Shown: positions 10,401-20,807 of the stretch, in pieces | Numbering within the stretch: the first letter of the stretch is position 1 | How the letters are laid out: every line of letters starts with the position of its first letter | Origin: a virus | Length of the DNA: 64,000 bases | Virus record (IMG/VR): IMGVR_UViG_3300001589_007665 | Coordinates: 1 to 64,000 of that record | Direction: 5' to 3' (one strand) | Position numbers and translations under genes: made by a program | The notes under the pieces: generated by a model | Database searches by the model: none | What the model was told of the DNA's origin: nothing | The model's input: only the letters and a program-made list of their open reading frames with translations

Positions 10401-13400
10401 CCTGTGGTAGCTATGACAGAAGAAGGAAGTCTTGATGACTTTAATACTGCTAATCCTATTGTTTATGTTTTAAAAGATGATATAGGAAACCAATCAAATC
10501 AAGCTTGTTATATTTCTGGTTCTGGTAGAAATTTTCATGTTTTTACTTCTTTATGGTATAAGAATTTAGACAACTGTGCCTCCCTACCTTTAAGAACGGG
10601 CATTACTGCTACCAAGACGAATTCTTTAGAAAATCTATCTTTAGTTAATAGTATGACAGATTCTGATATATTTCCTCATGGACATAATCCTTCTCACTCA
10701 TCCCCGTTAAAGAATAGAACAGAGCAAGGAAGAGGTGTCAGGCAGCTTATAACATCTAAAGACAGTAACGAAATGGTTATGCTTTACACAGACACAACCA
10801 CAGAAAGTGGATGCGGGGATAATACTAATTTCAATAGGCAATATTTGCTTTATTCTAGTAATTCTGGAGTTACTTGGACTCAAAAATTAATTCATTTCGC
10901 AAGAAACTATCGAGGTCAAAGACCTGGGTCAAAATATACAAAGTCGTATCATTTTGATACCATGGGTATATACTCATCAAATTCTGGTAAATATTTACTT
11001 TATATTGGTCCCGGACCTAAGATAACCGACCCGGATGCCGGTGATATCTACGAATGTAGTAATCCTATTGTTGACCCTGCTGATACATATTGGATACATT
11101 GGTCCTCAGATTATGGCAAGACCTGGGATGAAAAACAGTCTCAGCAAATAAGGGATACAGAACGAAATATAACGAATGAACGATTAGAAAGATATGTTAA
11201 TAATGTTCTTACCACACCAAAGACTAGGAAAGAGTGGGTACCAAACTCATCCGGCCTAAGCAGCATTTCAATTAGAGATGATGGTACCGTGTTTGGCATC
11301 AGCCAAACTCAGGACATATATAGATCAAAATTTAGCGATTTCGGTACCACAACTTCTGCTAAATTAGGAGGTTCTTTCGTCAACGGATGGGATCAAATTG
11401 ATAGCTTTTCTCAGGTTATCAACCGAAGAGAACAGAAAGCTAATTACATACTAGCTTTGCCTAATAATAATGTAATAGTCGGTATTGGAGAACTCATCAG
11501 AGCCCCGAGTACCTCAAGGTCAATGCTGATACCCCATTTTTTCTTTATCTCTAATCAAGACGGAGCTGGAGGATGGAGACAGATGGGTTGGGACAGAAGT
11601 GATGATACGTCTTTGGCGGAATTTATTATTGGAGGATCAGCAAAGATCTTACCTATTGATATTGGAGATGGTAGAATTCGTTTCCTGGCCAAAAAATCAG
11701 ACCAGTTATCTAACTATAAGCTATACTCTTGTTCTTATGACGGCAAACAATTTATAGAAACCGATATAGATTGGACTAAACATCCGTATCATGAGAGAGA
11801 CTGGTTTGCTAAAACTTTCTTTCTTGGTGGTTCTCCAAAAATGCCCACCCGGTCCAATAATAGGCAACCATCCGGTTCTATACCGAGACGAAATATTATG
11901 TTCACTTATAAAAGTGGCATTATTACATATAATAAAGCATCTAAACATGTTTATATAGGAGTTTTAGATGACTCTTATCAAAACGAAACACTATTTAAGT
12001 TTAAATTAATGTCGGATACCTTATCTTTTGTAGAGTCTGCATCATGTATTCCTGCTATAAATACCAAACTTAATACTTCACAGGAATCAGCATCTCTGCG
12101 TGTTTATGACAGAGCTCATTTTCATGGAGATATAGCAGTAGATATAAATGATAATTTATTCTTATCTATGCCATCTAGTTATGGTAAAAGTCCCGTATTG
12201 CTCAAAACTGGAACGGTTGCACCTGCTCCACCGCCTCCACCACCGCCTCCACCACCTGGTTCACCGCCACCTCCTCCTCCACCTGGTTCTCCGCCACCTC
12301 CGCCTCCACCTGGTTCACCGCCACCTCCACCTCCACCTGGTTCACCGCCACCTCCGCCTCCACCTCCTCCTGTAAATCCTACAGATCCACATAATAAAAA
12401 AATATATGCATTGGATACTAGAGGACAGATACAAGTACTAGATATTGCTAATTTAATAGATATCAAAATAGATGCCATAAGTAAAATTAATTATGCTGAT
12501 GCAAATTATTATAATGTAGTCGTTGATCAAAGTCCTAATACATTTGATTTTATTTATGCTAGTAATTATAGATATGATTTGGACGTAGTATTATTTAATA
12601 AATCAAGTGCTAGTTCTTTAGGCATTGATGCTAATCAATTTGGAAACCTGATTAGTTTAAGATTATATCATTTGCGTATAGTCTGGAATCAAAAAGTTGA
12701 TGCTTTTAATGTTATAGATAAAAACAGAGGAAGCATAATATTAAAACACGGTAATACAATTACAAAATTAAAGAATACAGTATTGTCTCCAGTATATGGT
12801 ACTGACGGTAAAGCTAGAGAATTTATTCTTTCTACTACTACTAAATTTCCTGGAGCGATTAAGCCAGCAACTGCGCCTTCTACGGGGAAAAGTTCATTGC
12901 CTGTTGCTTATGTTCCTTATAATAAAGAAAAGGTTAGCTTAGTCATCATGCCTCAAGGAGGAGATGTCAGAAATCCTTTAAGAAGAATCAAGAACTCTAA
13001 CAGAGAAAGTCATCAATTAGGTTCTAGTTTGACGTTAGAACTAGATAGTAATTACATAAATCAATGTCATACATTTGGTAAAAATGGCACTGCTCCAGAG
13101 ATTGCAGGTATTGGTGATAATACCGGTGGTGGCTTAGGTAAAATGTTAAGAGATCGTTGTGCCGGTACTAAAGCCGACTATAGTTCTTATGGAATATCTA
13201 TATTTAAATCTACTGCTGATGGAGTCTTGCCTCCACGACCTGGTATGAGCACTTCAGCCAACCAACCTCTTACTGGCGACGAATTCCCCCATAGAGACAC
13301 TATGAAGGCCGTAGCAGGTAAGTATCAAACAATTACTGTTAATAATGATGGTCATGCGTATTATACTGGTAATTATAGATTCGGACCTCTTAAAACTGGT

Positions 13401-15743
13401 GATATCATACCATTTACTGCAACAGGTGGAGATGAGTATGATTTAGATGACGGAATACATAAGATTCATGTGTTTAAGTCTAATGGCACTTTCAGTATTA
13501 CTTCTAGTCCAGCAGACAGTGACATAGAAATTCTTGTTGTTGCTGGTGGTGGCGGTGGCGGTATCCTAGGAGATAAGGGCAGTGCTGGTGGTGGTGCTGG
13601 CGGGTTAATATCCGAAACCAATATAGATATGCCAGCTGGTCAATATAATATTTCTGTAGGAGATGGCGGTACCGTGGCTGTTAATGGACAAAACAGTTCA
13701 ATAATTGGTTTAGATGTTACATATACAGCTATTGGCGGTGGTGCTGGAGGTAATGGTGAAGGACAACCTAATAAACCAGGAAAAGCTGGGGGTAGTGGCG
13801 GTGGTGGAGGTTTCCAATATCGTGAAAGAAATAATGATTTCCATGGTCCGGGTGGAGCAGGTGTTCCCGGACAAGGATATAGTGGAGGCAATGGTAGTCC
13901 AGGTAATTATATCGGGGGAGGTGGAGGAGGTGGTGCTGGTGGACCAGGAGCTTATCCATCAGATTGTGGAGGAGGTCGAAGACGAGGAGGACAGGGTGGC
14001 ACAGGTAAAGAAAATTTAATTGCTAATGGCGCTAGTGTTAACTTTGGTGATATTAATCATCCTAACTGGTATGCTGGTGGTGGATCTGGCCATGGTCAAC
14101 AGTGTCAGTCTGGTGGATCAAAAGGCGGCGGAGCAGGAACAGGTGGTATTGGACAAGTCAACACAGGAGGTGGTGGAGGAGCAACGCAAGCTGGTGGTAG
14201 TGGAATTGTCATTATTAAATATAAGAAAACAACTATTGAAGCCCCTTATGACGCATCCGCATTTAGAAAAATACCTATTTATAAATCAGACCTTAATACC
14301 TTAATCAGTGATGATGTAAACATTGTAGATGCTGCTATTATGACATATAATCATGGTAATCAAAATCAAATCAATGATTTTGCATCATATATGTGTTACT
14401 TACTAGATTCAGAAGGTCAACTGTATGAGTTTGGTTATAATGTATCTGATCCAACTAATCATAAATACAAGTGTCGTAAGATAGATCAGTTTTTAAAGCA
14501 TAATACAGCACAGTATGCTCCTAATGAAATTACTAGCATATCTGCGGGTCATGATCACATGGTCGTTATTAGAAATGGATTTGCATATGGATTAGGTTCT
14601 GATAAGTATGGGCAATTAGGACAGGGAGGAGCAGGATATTATTCTCAACTTACTCTTCTTAATTCTAGAAATGATTTCATCAAGGCCGCTTGTGGTCCTT
14701 ATCATACAATGCTTCTTAATAGCAAAGGCAACATATTTGTTACTGGACGTAATGATGTTGGTCAATTAGGTCTTGCTAATACAGAAAACAGAAATACTTT
14801 TACTACAATAGCAGATTATGCTGGCAGATGGATCGACATCGAAGCATGTTGTGTGGGTGATTATTTTAATGTCTCGGATGCTCCACCTCCGCCACCTCCT
14901 CCTCCTCCCCCAGGTACTATTGGTGGTAGACCAATAGGGTCGAGAAGTGTGTCATCTACCTCGATAGAAAGACAAAAAACACATTGTCTGGGAATAATAG
15001 AAACTAGACAGCTTTTTGCTTGGGGAGACAATAGTTATGGACAGTGCGGAATTGGTCTTGGCTATGATGGATTAGACATTCCAGAACCACCATTTATTGG
15101 TAGCAATACAGACTATACTCGTCCAATTCTAAGACCTGCTCATGGACAGATACCATACATGTATGCATCTATTCCTGGTATCATTACTAATGGATCTGAT
15201 CTTATTACTAAAGTTCCGATTAGATTTGCTAATTATGTTAAATATGGTACTACTAATCCAGTACTCAATTTTTGTGATCAATTTACACATAATGGAGCAA
15301 ACTATAAACCATTTCCATTTGGACAGGTGGGTAGTGATGGCATTAAAAAATATACAAAGATTCAAGAAATTATTATAGACCCAAATGATGACACATACAT
15401 AACTCTTAGATTGAATTTCAGACCTGGTGAAGTACCGGGAACAAATACATTACCAACTGACAATTCTATATATGCCAGTGGTAAAGAAAGAACATTTACT
15501 AATGCATTATTTTATGCACTAAGACCAGAAGTTGGCAGAATGGCTGCAGGCAGACACACTTCGTTGTTTTTAAATAAGCTTAACAACTTGTACTATTGTG
15601 GTAATCCAAACAGTATTGTATGCACGGCTAGTGCTGGTTCTAAAGAACCATTTGCTACTTTACTTGGTTTGGAAGGTAATTACCATAAGGTTGCTGCTGG
15701 TTTAAGTCATTCTGTAGTAATTACCAGATCTCCAACAAGTTAG
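7434..15743 (+). CDS. Giant multidomain virion protein: degenerate subtilase, Asp-box, Gly-rich and RCC1 domains
   Basis: This 2769-residue protein starts two bases after the subtilase gene. Residues 1-450 align by eye with the neighbouring subtilase (WFESF/WFSKF, IVRLTEKAV/IVRLSEKAV, CLGLPG/CGLGHPG), but the triad is broken: Asp becomes Ser175 (IGILSEGYD), His226 remains (RHDDECAIAG) and Ser becomes Trp392 (GTWVAAAHVAGA). It is therefore a pseudoprotease. Poly-Pro linkers lie near residues 453-467, 938-953, 1599-1647 and 2483-2493. Between them are Asp-box modules (STDRGVNWTEK, LSKDYGNTWTS, SSNSGVTWTQK, SSDYGKTWDEK), a beta-rich module, a Gly-rich adhesin-like domain (about 2035-2260) and RCC1-type repeats (about 2350-2769; DKYGQLGQGG, NDVGQLGL, GDNSYGQCGIG). 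The architecture suggests a long tail fibre or receptor-binding protein. The function of each module is inferred. Confidence 0.88.
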   Translation: MKVNYDVPSQEWFESFITVNSISEDTDNYWIVRLTEKAVLNMTNVSDVSTILGSGWTPLYCLGLPGLYSVHKSADAVNLSGNDSIQYFYADKPTPSNDVGVLNQLYSPEEEDLEDDISRMDEDTIVNFVAGVPQDPYWNMQWALNPDLSPYDINVTALWQQGRNITTPTYIGILSEGYDAPQPDDISSAYRYNSRAEDISDNPDSNRIYNGSIKGNAIQGITGARHDDECAIAGICPGAVLLSVATTTLGTGCAQDFAIIRGLTFILNKKIEDGLSLPVIVWDGQRGCNSGRSDGIRDAIRACQRQEILIVVPAEDGNPYDRREESGKNITDIADQFTAITYADLVVTSINREGEMPRTANWGRTAVDISAPGESVIASHGLCGIQNVSGTWVAAAHVAGAIALLYEVTGKTGNEVTQAIISSAKQLNAHMAKPIKSGGMLDVQAASAYLGNPISPPPPPPPPTPPPPGLEPCLVDSKFINNGSPFSGFTNDAIMNLKGSYDGKTLIMAAEGSDTSGSANSLGFYSVRADIETKFQKIPTENFSNSDNNNPKSPGYAAFINAFDISDNGNNLVVSNSFTVDSRFGYIESLCISDNGYIYMYTGAASREYDKVSILVSTDRGVNWTEKVIFPFDADNTPYRDQILLSKDYGNTWTSVAVPDKWVSNYYYGVDGFYGPETTTKRCQITPPLMIKHLCSTNLICSDDGTRAMFLLTYGGTPYNHMVARGRAGGNNGSSAYISWFYGHHHSNYTQGHTSLFMSTDNSGNYWKQGSADMKLRSSQSDPGYALANDYDGGLDSNREYQETLYSPESSVQEPIHKVYKLIKMSPNLDAFGLVATVKYSGRQTTLPPASETQDIFGRVVVSKIIYTTDGGETFKRTKHLFEADSDTRHYISKVYSDSGIESGLVPCRNLNKINTSYVDSNGNFTICALVNKVVFQPPVPPPPPPPPPPPDSPPVPTPEVPIWPGPPFGGPGDGNTTVDGTWQDFGVMPVVAMTEEGSLDDFNTANPIVYVLKDDIGNQSNQACYISGSGRNFHVFTSLWYKNLDNCASLPLRTGITATKTNSLENLSLVNSMTDSDIFPHGHNPSHSSPLKNRTEQGRGVRQLITSKDSNEMVMLYTDTTTESGCGDNTNFNRQYLLYSSNSGVTWTQKLIHFARNYRGQRPGSKYTKSYHFDTMGIYSSNSGKYLLYIGPGPKITDPDAGDIYECSNPIVDPADTYWIHWSSDYGKTWDEKQSQQIRDTERNITNERLERYVNNVLTTPKTRKEWVPNSSGLSSISIRDDGTVFGISQTQDIYRSKFSDFGTTTSAKLGGSFVNGWDQIDSFSQVINRREQKANYILALPNNNVIVGIGELIRAPSTSRSMLIPHFFFISNQDGAGGWRQMGWDRSDDTSLAEFIIGGSAKILPIDIGDGRIRFLAKKSDQLSNYKLYSCSYDGKQFIETDIDWTKHPYHERDWFAKTFFLGGSPKMPTRSNNRQPSGSIPRRNIMFTYKSGIITYNKASKHVYIGVLDDSYQNETLFKFKLMSDTLSFVESASCIPAINTKLNTSQESASLRVYDRAHFHGDIAVDINDNLFLSMPSSYGKSPVLLKTGTVAPAPPPPPPPPPPGSPPPPPPPGSPPPPPPPGSPPPPPPPGSPPPPPPPPPVNPTDPHNKKIYALDTRGQIQVLDIANLIDIKIDAISKINYADANYYNVVVDQSPNTFDFIYASNYRYDLDVVLFNKSSASSLGIDANQFGNLISLRLYHLRIVWNQKVDAFNVIDKNRGSIILKHGNTITKLKNTVLSPVYGTDGKAREFILSTTTKFPGAIKPATAPSTGKSSLPVAYVPYNKEKVSLVIMPQGGDVRNPLRRIKNSNRESHQLGSSLTLELDSNYINQCHTFGKNGTAPEIAGIGDNTGGGLGKMLRDRCAGTKADYSSYGISIFKSTADGVLPPRPGMSTSANQPLTGDEFPHRDTMKAVAGKYQTITVNNDGHAYYTGNYRFGPLKTGDIIPFTATGGDEYDLDDGIHKIHVFKSNGTFSITSSPADSDIEILVVAGGGGGGILGDKGSAGGGAGGLISETNIDMPAGQYNISVGDGGTVAVNGQNSSIIGLDVTYTAIGGGAGGNGEGQPNKPGKAGGSGGGGGFQYRERNNDFHGPGGAGVPGQGYSGGNGSPGNYIGGGGGGGAGGPGAYPSDCGGGRRRGGQGGTGKENLIANGASVNFGDINHPNWYAGGGSGHGQQCQSGGSKGGGAGTGGIGQVNTGGGGGATQAGGSGIVIIKYKKTTIEAPYDASAFRKIPIYKSDLNTLISDDVNIVDAAIMTYNHGNQNQINDFASYMCYLLDSEGQLYEFGYNVSDPTNHKYKCRKIDQFLKHNTAQYAPNEITSISAGHDHMVVIRNGFAYGLGSDKYGQLGQGGAGYYSQLTLLNSRNDFIKAACGPYHTMLLNSKGNIFVTGRNDVGQLGLANTENRNTFTTIADYAGRWIDIEACCVGDYFNVSDAPPPPPPPPPPGTIGGRPIGSRSVSSTSIERQKTHCLGIIETRQLFAWGDNSYGQCGIGLGYDGLDIPEPPFIGSNTDYTRPILRPAHGQIPYMYASIPGIITNGSDLITKVPIRFANYVKYGTTNPVLNFCDQFTHNGANYKPFPFGQVGSDGIKKYTKIQEIIIDPNDDTYITLRLNFRPGEVPGTNTLPTDNSIYASGKERTFTNALFYALRPEVGRMAAGRHTSLFLNKLNNLYYCGNPNSIVCTASAGSKEPFATLLGLEGNYHKVAAGLSHSVVITRSPTS
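12258..12365 (+). repeat. Four 27-base tandem repeats encoding GSPPPPPPP
   Basis: Four in-frame 27-base units start at 12258, 12285, 12312 and 12339, each encoding Gly-Ser followed by seven prolines. They differ by a few synonymous changes. They sit in a longer poly-Pro linker (about 12226-12373) of the 2769-residue gene. Copy number could change by recombination without breaking the frame. Confidence 0.9.
13540..14215 (+). repeat. Glycine-rich domain coding region
   Basis: In-frame Gly-rich stretches ([31 protein letters not shown]) resemble the Gly-rich domain of phage adhesins, in which loops of glycine runs form a polyproline-II-like receptor-binding tip. The closing motif GGSGIVIIKY is typical of such domains. 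Assignment is by pattern only. Confidence 0.7.
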
Positions 15744-15753
15744 TGACGCATAA

Positions 15754-15769
15754 GGTGTAAATATAATTA
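15754..15769 (+). promoter_or_regulatory. Candidate late promoter motif, copy 3
   Basis: GGTGTAAATATAATTA matches the motif at 709 and 4360 at most positions and lies 46 bases before the next start codon in a 56-base gap. It would serve the run of seven genes from 15800 to 40627, which have gaps of at most 25 bases. Confidence 0.5.
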
Positions 15770-15799
15770 TGATTAGAACTTTTAAAATAGGACAATTTT

Positions 15800-18196
15800 A
15801 TGACACTTAGGTATCAAGCACCACCATATATTCATGATGATGACTTTACGCATGGTAGCTATAATGGTGGATTCCCTCTGACTTATTTTGCTTATGGTAA
15901 CGCATTAGAAAAACAAATAGGTCCTGTTTTTACTGCTGCGGTTACTAAAGACTTAAAATACACAGCGACAGTAGATCATACAAATGGTATAATTTATTTA
16001 TTAGATAATAATCTAATTCATCAAAATAGAGATATTGCTGATAATATAAATCCTAACGTCAATCCTCCTGTGCCTCCTAAAAATCCACCAAAATGGGCAT
16101 CTGCTACAGAAAATGTTAAATGTTCTTCTGTAATTGGTTCTGGAGATATACTTGAAGATTTTAAAAAAACACCTAAACATTGTCATGTAAAATTTTTACA
16201 GTATTATGAAAATGGTAATCCTAAATTGTTCTGTGTTAATACTATTAAAGGATTATACTTTTTTAATATAGCATCTGATTTTTCAGACATAGGTTTAATT
16301 TCTGTATATAATCATTTAAATTTAAATCTACAATGTACAAATGCTGAACTAACAGATGATGGAAATACACTTTTCGCTTCATTTGGTCACTACTTGGCTG
16401 CTTTAGATATTACAAATGCTGAAACAGACAATCCTGTATTATTAGATCAATATGAAAATACTACCACACAGAATATTGTTGGTATGGGTTATGATAAAAC
16501 AAATTCTATATTAGCAATGTCTATAACCAATATTAATGGCTATGCTGATCATATAAAATTTATTTATTATGGCGCAGCAACTAAAAAATTTACCCAAGAT
16601 TTAAGATATGAAATAAAAGACAAACCTAATCATGACTATAGGTCTTTATATATTAATTCTCCAATTACGGCTGATGATCTGCCAGTGTTATATGTTACAA
16701 ATACAAACTCTATAGACATTAATGGTGAAGATAGTATGAGGAGTCAAGTTGGACTCAATGTTATATCTTTTAATAGTAACTATACCTCACATGTAAGAAT
16801 GTTAGTTCGACAATTGGGTGAATACTGGAACGATAATGTTATACCATTGGACAAAGCTAAAGAGCCCGGTTTTTTAGCGGGGCAACAAATAAAACAAAGA
16901 TATATTACGGTCAATCCTGATGGTATAATGTGCGTGAATTTTTGGAAAGACTTAACTCCGCAGTACCAAAATGAATATAGAGATTATTCTAAAGAGCGAC
17001 ATTCTGGTTTTGTTATGTATGATATATCTACTAGGACTAATGTCCCTACTAATATAGGCACTATTTATACTCCTATTACCCCTTGGGCTATTTGCTCTAA
17101 AGACAGGCCCGTGTCTAGTTTAATTGCCGAAAGAAACAATTGGGATCAGCATTGTACTCCTGTGTTTGATACTGTTTTAATACACGATGATTCTATATTG
17201 TATAATAAGCACTATCTTTCAATGACGGCTGGTCCAAATTTAACCGTGGCGCCTCGTGTACAAATGATTAATTATAATATATCTACTTCATATCAAGATA
17301 TATTTACTACAGATGAGGCTTACGAAACAGCAATGACGGGAGATGGTCAATATATATTTGTAGCACATGGGGCTGCTGGTATTAAAGCATATAGCTATGA
17401 TTCTACTACTCAACAATATAACACAGACTCTTATTATACATTTACTTTTAATAATAATAAACCTGTATATACATTGGCTATGAGTTTTCGAAATACAGAC
17501 GGCCTGAATCAAGCTAATGAACCATATCAATTATTTGTTGGTGGCGAAAATATCTATGCAATTTTTGATATAAGCAATCCTATAGCACCTTCTTTAATAT
17601 ATCAAGATAATAACGATATTGTGTTTGATACAGAGAATGGGAGTCCTGGTACTTTTAGAACACAATTGTTGCTAAGTAGTGGTTATAATGACTTAGAATA
17701 TACCGTTACTTCTATCAATCCTAACGAAACAGATCCAGAGAATACTACTATTAATTCTCAACCAGTAAATGTATTTACTGATGTTGTTGAAATTAAAAAA
17801 TATGCTGTTAAAGTATATCGTCAACAATTTGATCCAAATAATCCAAACACTAAAGCATTTGCTTTAAAGCTATCTACGGGTGACGGAGGTTATGTTGTTC
17901 GTCCAGAATTACCTATTGGGAGTAGTGCTTCTAATACCAACAGAATTTTAATATTTGATCAATCAGATATTTCTAACGAAGGGCATAGGTTGCTTTTCTC
18001 TACAACAAAAGATGGTACCCATAATACTACTCCCGGTTTTGAGTATCCTATAGGAGTAACAAAAGTTGGCACACCAGGTAATGTCGGTGCCTATACTAAA
18101 ATTAAAATTAATAAATTATTAACGCCAAGATTATGGTACTATTGTGAAAATCACGCATGTATGGGATATACATGTCGTGGAGTATCACCCACATAA
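15800..18196 (+). CDS. Virion-type beta-propeller protein with C-terminal marine-phage Cys-His domain
   Basis: This 798-residue protein is rich in beta-propeller-like strands (repeated segments of the type YIFVAHGAAGIKAYSYD and LFVGGENIYAIFDISNP, the latter LVIVD-like). It ends in a distinct domain of about 120 residues with HRLLFSTTKDGTHN, GTPGNVGAY and LWYYCENHACMG. That signature (…FSTT.DGTH…GTPG..GAYT…YYYC.NH.GMG) recurs at the ends of many marine phage structural proteins and resembles cupredoxin-like metal sites. The single Cys-His-Cys-Met-Cys cluster could bind a metal. A candidate promoter lies 46 bases upstream. No catalytic residues are seen. The role is probably an accessory fibre or decoration; confidence is high that it is virion-associated and low for a specific function. 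Confidence 0.8.
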   Translation: MTLRYQAPPYIHDDDFTHGSYNGGFPLTYFAYGNALEKQIGPVFTAAVTKDLKYTATVDHTNGIIYLLDNNLIHQNRDIADNINPNVNPPVPPKNPPKWASATENVKCSSVIGSGDILEDFKKTPKHCHVKFLQYYENGNPKLFCVNTIKGLYFFNIASDFSDIGLISVYNHLNLNLQCTNAELTDDGNTLFASFGHYLAALDITNAETDNPVLLDQYENTTTQNIVGMGYDKTNSILAMSITNINGYADHIKFIYYGAATKKFTQDLRYEIKDKPNHDYRSLYINSPITADDLPVLYVTNTNSIDINGEDSMRSQVGLNVISFNSNYTSHVRMLVRQLGEYWNDNVIPLDKAKEPGFLAGQQIKQRYITVNPDGIMCVNFWKDLTPQYQNEYRDYSKERHSGFVMYDISTRTNVPTNIGTIYTPITPWAICSKDRPVSSLIAERNNWDQHCTPVFDTVLIHDDSILYNKHYLSMTAGPNLTVAPRVQMINYNISTSYQDIFTTDEAYETAMTGDGQYIFVAHGAAGIKAYSYDSTTQQYNTDSYYTFTFNNNKPVYTLAMSFRNTDGLNQANEPYQLFVGGENIYAIFDISNPIAPSLIYQDNNDIVFDTENGSPGTFRTQLLLSSGYNDLEYTVTSINPNETDPENTTINSQPVNVFTDVVEIKKYAVKVYRQQFDPNNPNTKAFALKLSTGDGGYVVRPELPIGSSASNTNRILIFDQSDISNEGHRLLFSTTKDGTHNTTPGFEYPIGVTKVGTPGNVGAYTKIKINKLLTPRLWYYCENHACMGYTCRGVSPT

Positions 18197-18208
18197 CAAG
18201 GAAAACCA

Positions 18209-20803
18209 ATGTCTCAATCATTTAAAATTATTTTTAGCGGCATAACACAAGCTGGAGATTCTAGTACAGTACCAGAATTTTCTGCCAGTTCTATTTTGAA
18301 TTACGATATCGCACCAAATAATAATAATGATATGGTTGTGATAGGTTCTACAAATTTAAATAGTTATTTTATAGACAAAAGACCAAACATAGGTAATACA
18401 AACCATAGTTATAATTATCCTAATACGCAGGTATATACAGATGTTAATTTTGCTTGTTCTACTGATTGGGATTTTAGTGGAGTAATTAGAGAGGGTCTTG
18501 TTAGAGCAGGACCATTAACAAAAATTACAGGACTTTCATCAGGAGCTGTTAGATCTGGAAGTACTATTTATCTATATAAAAATGGTGATGACGTTTATTT
18601 TCAAGGAGGTCAGGGAGCAGCTTTTGGGGCGAATAATGTTGAATTTTCGGATAATGAAATAATATTTGTACAATTTTATCATTTCTTCAGAACGGGAAAT
18701 AATTTTGAACAAGAAAAATATTTAGAATCAATTATTACAGGATATTATAAAGTTTCTTCAATAGAAGAGAGTTCGCCAGCAGGCAACTCTTTGATACATA
18801 TTACTTGTCCAGATGATAATGTTGTTAATTTTACTAATCCTGTAGATATTGTAGGCGGTTATGATATCGGATCATTAACTGATAGTGTTGATTATCCTAT
18901 AAATTTTGGTGGTAGTAATATACACTATTCTCATGAAAGTAGTGCTGGCAGGAAAGAGAGTAATTCTCCTAAGGTTGCTGCTATACCCCGATATAGAAGT
19001 GGTTTGTCGGTATGCAAATTAGACAGTCCACAAACCGATTTTGATATAGAAAATCCATCTAGCATTTCTACTATTTTAGAAAACTATATTTTAGGAGGCA
19101 ACTATACTTCTAATAGCAGCAGAGTTATTGATATTGTATCATATGATCGTGCTGGTGTTTTGTTTGTAGCAGTCAGGGTTTCTGGCGGTGTGCAAATTCA
19201 TATTGTTGATAGCACCACTCTCGCTTTTCAAACTATCAGGAGGTTTCCGTTACTAAAAGATTCTGTCTTCCTTAAAGCAGATAAGAGCTTTAAATTAGAA
19301 ATACCCAACGCTATTACAGGAACAAGAACTGAAAATACTTATCCTTCACTACCAATACAGCCAGACAAATTAGTTGCTTCTTATGCTAGTGTCGATGGGA
19401 CTAACGGTATTAGAATTTACGATCTATCCAGTTTAGAAGATTTTGTTCCTATCATACCATCTGCTACTCCTACCCCAACGCCAACACTTACTCCTACAAT
19501 TACCGTTACTCCTACAGTAACACCAAGTATGCCAGTAACACCATCTAATACTCCCACACTTACTGCTACTTCTACACCTACTCCAACACCTACTCCCAGC
19601 GATAAGGCCCAGTATAGATATACCAGAAAAAGCATAGTATTAGAAAATTTAGACTGTGGAGAGTATGAGTTAACCATAGATTATATGTCTGCTCAATCCG
19701 GACCAGTTGATGTACAGATATTAGATAGTGACGATATAGAAAAAGGACAGTTTGATAATATAATTAAATTTACTCCACAAAATATACAAAATTATCGAAG
19801 AGCAAGTGTATCGGGCATTTCAGAAAAAATAGCTAGCGATGAAAAATATAATCAAAGAATATTTTATACTGTATATCATAGTATTAATATTGATCAAGCT
19901 ATTTTAAAATTTACTCTTAAACATTTGCAATCAGGCAAAGAAAGAGTTGAAACAAGAATAATAGAATGTGAAGGAGTAAGTAATTGCTTAGAAGATCGCG
20001 TTGAATGCGTAAAACAAGATATACAAAAATTTATACAGTTGCCTGACGGTTCTTTTGAGATGTACGTAAAACTTAATCCTCCTCCAACAGTTAGAGAAGA
20101 CGAAAAAGATGTAGCAAAAGCACTTAAAGAAATTATTAATAAAAGCAAGTGTTGCGACATAGCTTTGCAAGTAGAAGACATTCTAGATTGGTATGAAATA
20201 GACCGTACGAATATTACACTGTGTGATCCATATACCGGTGTTCCCACACCTACTCCTAGCGTAACACCAACAATTACGCCTACGCCATCTGTTACGTTAA
20301 CATCCACACCAACTGCAACATCAACTCCAACACCTACCCCTACTACAACTGATTCGGTTATTCCTTGTGGAGAACTAATACAAGAAGGTGGTCAAGGATT
20401 TTTTACATATGATGTTCCATTATTACAAGAAGGAGGAATCATAATATTTGATGTTGATCCCGATGAGGTGCCAGATAAAATAGAATTAATTCATAATGGT
20501 GTTACCAAAGCTACTAGCAGCATGACTAATGATGGTAATTATGGACCATTTGATAGTACTGATGATCCGTTTGCTACACAATTTATTGGTACTTCAAAAG
20601 GAGAAATACCAGATAGGATAGCACAGTTTAAATCTTCTACAGGAATAAGTTCTTATACGATATCTTCTGGATATAAACAGACGTTATGGTGGACATATAC
20701 TTCATCAGATTGGTCTACTGCGGTGTATGCAACTATTAGAGTTGGAGCTCCGTCTAGTGGAACTAAATGGAAACTTAATAGAAGATGTGAAGGAGAATCT
20801 TAA
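18209..20803 (+). CDS. Virion-type protein with two Thr-Pro linkers
   Basis: This 864-residue protein has an N-terminal region of about 415 residues without a recognised family, then a Thr/Pro linker (about 418-465). A middle domain of about 215 residues follows ([24 protein letters not shown] and a Cys pair at KCCDIAL). After a second Thr/Pro linker (about 678-713) comes a C-terminal beta-rich domain ([23 protein letters not shown]). The C-terminal domain looks like a small jelly-roll or lectin-like fold, but this is an impression only. The start ATG has an AAGGA Shine-Dalgarno nine bases upstream. It lies 12 bases after the preceding gene and 4 bases before the next, so it belongs to the same unit. 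Its role on the virion cannot be named. Confidence 0.8.
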   Translation: MSQSFKIIFSGITQAGDSSTVPEFSASSILNYDIAPNNNNDMVVIGSTNLNSYFIDKRPNIGNTNHSYNYPNTQVYTDVNFACSTDWDFSGVIREGLVRAGPLTKITGLSSGAVRSGSTIYLYKNGDDVYFQGGQGAAFGANNVEFSDNEIIFVQFYHFFRTGNNFEQEKYLESIITGYYKVSSIEESSPAGNSLIHITCPDDNVVNFTNPVDIVGGYDIGSLTDSVDYPINFGGSNIHYSHESSAGRKESNSPKVAAIPRYRSGLSVCKLDSPQTDFDIENPSSISTILENYILGGNYTSNSSRVIDIVSYDRAGVLFVAVRVSGGVQIHIVDSTTLAFQTIRRFPLLKDSVFLKADKSFKLEIPNAITGTRTENTYPSLPIQPDKLVASYASVDGTNGIRIYDLSSLEDFVPIIPSATPTPTPTLTPTITVTPTVTPSMPVTPSNTPTLTATSTPTPTPTPSDKAQYRYTRKSIVLENLDCGEYELTIDYMSAQSGPVDVQILDSDDIEKGQFDNIIKFTPQNIQNYRRASVSGISEKIASDEKYNQRIFYTVYHSINIDQAILKFTLKHLQSGKERVETRIIECEGVSNCLEDRVECVKQDIQKFIQLPDGSFEMYVKLNPPPTVREDEKDVAKALKEIINKSKCCDIALQVEDILDWYEIDRTNITLCDPYTGVPTPTPSVTPTITPTPSVTLTSTPTATSTPTPTPTTTDSVIPCGELIQEGGQGFFTYDVPLLQEGGIIIFDVDPDEVPDKIELIHNGVTKATSSMTNDGNYGPFDSTDDPFATQFIGTSKGEIPDRIAQFKSSTGISSYTISSGYKQTLWWTYTSSDWSTAVYATIRVGAPSSGTKWKLNRRCEGES
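19461..19600 (+). repeat. Thr-Pro linker array
   Basis: About 46 codons of [17 protein letters not shown] and similar units lie in the 18209-20803 gene. A second, shorter array lies at about 20241-20350 in the same gene. Confidence 0.8.
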
Positions 20804-20807
20804 AGAT

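Noticed and set aside
12179-12478. Antisense Gly-rich frame over the poly-Pro linker
   Set aside because: CCN codons read as GGN on the other strand; no independent start signal or homology pattern.
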